Source: Cognataquiflexum nitidum (GTDB lineage Bacteria; Bacteroidota; Bacteroidia; Cytophagales; Cyclobacteriaceae). From it: a DNA stretch of 64,000 bases. Below, in pieces: positions 61,535 to 64,000 of this stretch. A program made the position numbers and the translations under genes. The notes under the pieces are model-generated. The model was given only the letters and a program-made list of their open reading frames with translations, was not told where the DNA came from and did not search any database. Position 1 is the first letter of the stretch. Every line of letters begins with the position of its first letter. The stretch covers positions 80,626-144,625 of the forward strand of contig NZ_JAKZAM010000013.1 of NCBI RefSeq assembly GCF_022538055.1, read 5' to 3'.

Positions 61535-61600
61535 TGCATGGATTTTTGAATAAATTTGATGGCCGACTTCTAAAAACTTTGACACAGGATTCTGCTTTTT

Positions 61601-62932
61601 TTAATTTACTGACAATACTCCCAACTGATAATTCAAAATCACCTCCTGGAAGAATAGCGTGTACAAAGCTTGGACATAATCCGATTGCCCGGCAACAAGC
61701 TGTTGGTTAGCAGTGGCAAGGTCGACAAAGTTGCTTACCCCAAGCCTGAAACGCTCAGAAATGGCTTTCTGCGCTTCTTCCGCCGCAGTAAGTTGTAGCT
61801 TGGTGGCTTCTTCCCTTTTGATACTGGCTTTGTAATTTTCGTAAGCCAATTTGATTTCCTGAGAAATCCTTCTCTCCAAAGCCGTTTTTTCAAGCTGTTG
61901 GTTGTGGTACTGCACCTTGCTACGGGTGACAGTGAGCTTGTTGTTGAAATTATTGAAAATCGGAATATTCAGCGACAAGCCGATTGTCTGCTGTGGATAG
62001 ACCTGCCAAAGCTGTTCAGAAATACTCCTATCATCCAATGAAGTAAAGAAGGTACTGTAATTGAAAAAAGCATTGACCTGCGGATACATGAATGACCTGG
62101 AAACGGCTAGGAGTTTTTTATTGCCGGATTCAAGCAGTTGCTGCTGTTTAAAGTCTTTTCTGTTTGCCAAAGCAATGGTATATATTTCTTCTACAGACAT
62201 GTTCAGGTATTCACTCTGTCCGGGGCTAAGGCTGACGGCCTCAAGTTCAGGGATGACATTTGGTCCTAGTTGGAGTGTCTCTGCCAAAGTCCAGGCATCA
62301 GTTTCCCACTGGATCTTGGCGTTCAGGGCCACGGTTTCCAACCTTGCCACTTCTGATTGCTGGTTATATTGGTCAGACAATGTCCTCAATCCAGCCTCGA
62401 CAAAGCCTTCTATCTGCTCGAGCTGCTTCTTTTGATTTTCAAGATTTTCCAAGGCGATTCTGTATAACTCCTGATCCAACAATACCTGCAGGTATTGCCT
62501 GCCGATGTTAAACATGACTTCCTGTGCAGACCTTTCGAGGCTGTTTTCACCAGCTTCCTCGAAGAATCTCGTTGCTTGGGTATTGTTGATTCTCCTGCCG
62601 CCATTGTAAATCGGCATGGCGGTATTGAGGTTAGAGGTTATGATGTTGTTGGACACATTGGTCACGATCAATTGGTCCTCGACTTGTTGGTATTGTTGGC
62701 CGGTTTGTCTGAATCCACTGTTGCCAATATTAAGGTTGGGAAGATGGGCGAGCTGTGCGGCCTGTTTTTCCCTTTTCAACACGTCCTGTTCGTTTGTACG
62801 CTGTTTGTACGCGAGATTTTGCTGCAAACCGATGTTGACCGCTTCCCGGAAATTGAGTTTCAGGGTATCTTGCGCTTTCAATTTGGAAATGAAAGCCATC
62901 AAAATCAAAGCGGTAATGAGTATCTTATTCAT
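61601..62932 (-). CDS. TolC-family outer-membrane efflux protein
   Basis: The 443-residue protein has a signal peptide (LITALILMAFISKLKAQ) and two long coiled helical repeats (SAQEVMFNIGRQYLQVLLDQEL, TAAEEAQKAISERFRLGVSNFVDLATANQQL). It forms a channel for an export system. It starts one base after the upstream ABC ATPase stop and so belongs to an ABC-type efflux operon; the adaptor and permease are outside the window. Confidence 0.9.
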   Translation of the reverse strand: MNKILITALILMAFISKLKAQDTLKLNFREAVNIGLQQNLAYKQRTNEQDVLKREKQAAQLAHLPNLNIGNSGFRQTGQQYQQVEDQLIVTNVSNNIITSNLNTAMPIYNGGRRINNTQATRFFEEAGENSLERSAQEVMFNIGRQYLQVLLDQELYRIALENLENQKKQLEQIEGFVEAGLRTLSDQYNQQSEVARLETVALNAKIQWETDAWTLAETLQLGPNVIPELEAVSLSPGQSEYLNMSVEEIYTIALANRKDFKQQQLLESGNKKLLAVSRSFMYPQVNAFFNYSTFFTSLDDRSISEQLWQVYPQQTIGLSLNIPIFNNFNNKLTVTRSKVQYHNQQLEKTALERRISQEIKLAYENYKASIKREEATKLQLTAAEEAQKAISERFRLGVSNFVDLATANQQLVAGQSDYVQALYTLFFQEVILNYQLGVLSVN

Positions 62933-62933
62933 A

Positions 62934-63608
62934 TTATATGGCAATGTCTTTGTCAATTTTTCCGTCCAACATTTCGATCAGGCGTGTTCCGTAATCTGCA
63001 TTTTCGCGCGCATGAGTGGCTTGGATGATGGTAGTTCCTTCTTTGCTTAGTTCCTTGAAAACTTCCATGATCTCTTTTGCCTGTGCGGAATGAAGGTTTC
63101 CCGTAGGTTCATCGGCCAACAAAACCCTTGGCCGCCCTGCGATCGCCCTTGCAATACCGACCAACTGCTGCTGACCACCTGAAAGCTGTTCAGGGAACAG
63201 GTCCTTCTTGGCAACCATATTGAACCTATCCAAAAGATCAGCGATGATGCTCTTCCGCTCCCCGCCTGACACATTTCTGTAAAGCAAAGGGGTTTCGATA
63301 TTTTCATACACCGTCAGTTCATCGATCAGGTGGTAGGCCTGAAATATGTATCCAAACTCAGACTTGTGCAAAGCAGACCTTTCCTTGGATTTCATGTTAT
63401 TGATAGACTTCCCATCAAAAGAATATTTTCCTTCATAATCCTCATCCAACAATCCGATGATGTTGAGCAAAGTTGATTTGCCCACACCTGAGGGTCCCAT
63501 GAGGGTGAGAAATTCCCCCTGCTCGATGGTCAGGTCAATTCCTTTCAATATAAAAACCCGCTGAAATCGCGATTCGATGAATTTGTCAATTTGGTTAAGC
63601 TGAATCAT
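62934..63608 (-). CDS. ABC transporter ATP-binding protein (MacB/LolD-like)
   Basis: The 224-residue ATPase has Walker A GPSGVGKSTLLN, Q-loop FQAYHLIDELTVYEN, signature LSGGQQQLVGIARAI, Walker B VLLADEPTGNL and H-loop QATHAR. Length and a short LLY loop place it in the MacB/LolD group that drives FtsX-like permeases. TolC follows immediately. The segment after the signature (LVGIARAI) has Leu where Arg is usual. The permease is not in the window. Confidence 0.93.
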   Translation of the reverse strand: MIQLNQIDKFIESRFQRVFILKGIDLTIEQGEFLTLMGPSGVGKSTLLNIIGLLDEDYEGKYSFDGKSINNMKSKERSALHKSEFGYIFQAYHLIDELTVYENIETPLLYRNVSGGERKSIIADLLDRFNMVAKKDLFPEQLSGGQQQLVGIARAIAGRPRVLLADEPTGNLHSAQAKEIMEVFKELSKEGTTIIQATHARENADYGTRLIEMLDGKIDKDIAI

Positions 63609-63612
63609 TTTA

Positions 63613-63654
63613 TAGACGTGAGATTTGAGATTTGAGACTTGAGACTTAAGACAT
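63613..63654. repeat. Heptamer array (GAGACTT type)
   Basis: Six 7-bp units run directly after the start of the ABC gene: TAGACGT, GAGATTT, GAGATTT, GAGACTT, GAGACTT, AAGACAT. The heptamers match the class at 31662-31696. Confidence 0.77.
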
Positions 63655-63721
63655 AATTCCCCAAAGCAACCGGGGTAAGACTTAGATTTTGTGGTTTTTG
63701 ACCGATGACCAATGAATTAAG

Positions 63722-63749
63722 CATCGCACATCCGACATCTGACATCGGT
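63722..63749. repeat. Heptamer array (CATCNGA type)
   Basis: Four 7-bp units follow each other: CATCGCA, CATCCGA, CATCTGA, CATCGGT. A shorter run GACCGAT, GACCAAT lies just upstream at 63700-63713. Confidence 0.7.
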
Positions 63750-63777
63750 CATTTTAACCATCCCAATCCTATGCCAT

Positions 63778-63817
63778 AAAAAAAGCCCAATATTGTTCGA
63801 ATAAGGGCGTTTTTTGA
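63778..63817. terminator. Bidirectional terminator-like hairpin at the right edge
   Basis: AAAAAAAGCCC and GGGCGTTTTTT flank a 16-base loop (63785-63808), giving A- and T-runs on both sides. No gene in the window ends here, so it may serve a gene beyond the edge. Confidence 0.5.
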
Positions 63818-64000
63818 GGGGATTCGGTTATAAGTATCGAACATTTTTGTTCGCCTGCGGACGATAAGGAGTCTTCCACGTCAACCTGCGATATCTGGGA
63901 GAGAATATTAAACCACAAAAGAGACAAAGAAAACAAAGGATTAAAGGAATTGCGCCCTTTGCGAAAATTTACCGTCCATTGCGGTATAGAAATAGTGTAT
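63818..64000. other. Right-edge spacer
   Basis: No ORF or RNA gene is visible in the last 183 bases. A small hairpin GAACA/TGTTC lies near 63840. The stretch holds AAAG-rich sequence without clear repeats. Confidence 0.45.

Overview
The window looks like a chromosomal segment of a Bacteroidota bacterium, most likely order Cytophagales (Cyclobacteriaceae-like). This is inferred from a gliding lipoprotein (GldH), a SusC/SusD pair driven by a FecI-type sigma factor and a FecR anti-sigma factor, a PSP1/RicT protein next to gldH, AT-rich spacers, and promoter-like TAnnTTTG elements instead of strong Shine-Dalgarno sites. No prophage, complete IS element, CRISPR array or rRNA operon is visible.

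Layout. 1-9.1 kb: end of purD, ricT-like gene, gldH, then on the minus strand a giant SF1 helicase and an SDR gene, followed by rlmD and a small partner gene. 9.4-23.7 kb: a nutrient locus with sigma factor, FecR, SusC, SusD, two exported RraA-family proteins, three Tat-exported enolase-superfamily enzymes and a BASS-type sodium symporter. Read together, it suggests that acid sugars are dehydrated and cleaved in the periplasm before uptake of the keto-acid product; this is an inference. 23.7-25.1 kb: a minus-strand operon of two tiny paralogous secreted Cys peptides and a lipoprotein beta-propeller. 25.4-31.7 kb: housekeeping genes (thiL, methylmalonyl-CoA epimerase, A-type Fe-S carrier, gcvT, comB, prs, rplY, pth). 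31.9-33.4 kb: a SAM-I riboswitch in front of metZ. 33.4-35.8 kb: a lipoprotein serpin and two DUF1801-type genes. 35.9-42.2 kb: a His-rich exported protein and a tripartite RND metal-efflux set (adaptor, pump, TolC).

42.2-42.8 kb holds a small islet: a truncated nucleotidyltransferase gene and a 46-codon ORF lie between the tolC 3' end and a second, dead copy of that 3' end. 42.8-53.0 kb: a membrane protein, AsmA-like protein, sulfatase, lone MNT nucleotidyltransferase, FMN reductase, DinB-like protein, pfkA, NYN-LOTUS protein and mnmA. 53.1-53.6 kb holds a second islet: an intact tRNA (CAT anticodon), its terminator, a decayed GIY-YIG nuclease gene, and a partial copy of the same tRNA broken by two palindromic inserts. 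53.7-64 kb: HAD phosphatase, M50 protease, EamA transporter, hypothetical proteins, Na+/Ca2+ antiporter, LLM oxidoreductase, YflT-like protein, NAD(P)-binding protein, and a TolC/ABC-ATPase pair at the right edge.

The most unusual signals are the two islets that duplicate the 3' end of a resident gene around a small nuclease or nucleotidyltransferase gene, the exported acid-sugar locus, the two-peptide/propeller operon, and a scattered set of intergenic arrays with a 7-bp period whose motif differs from site to site.
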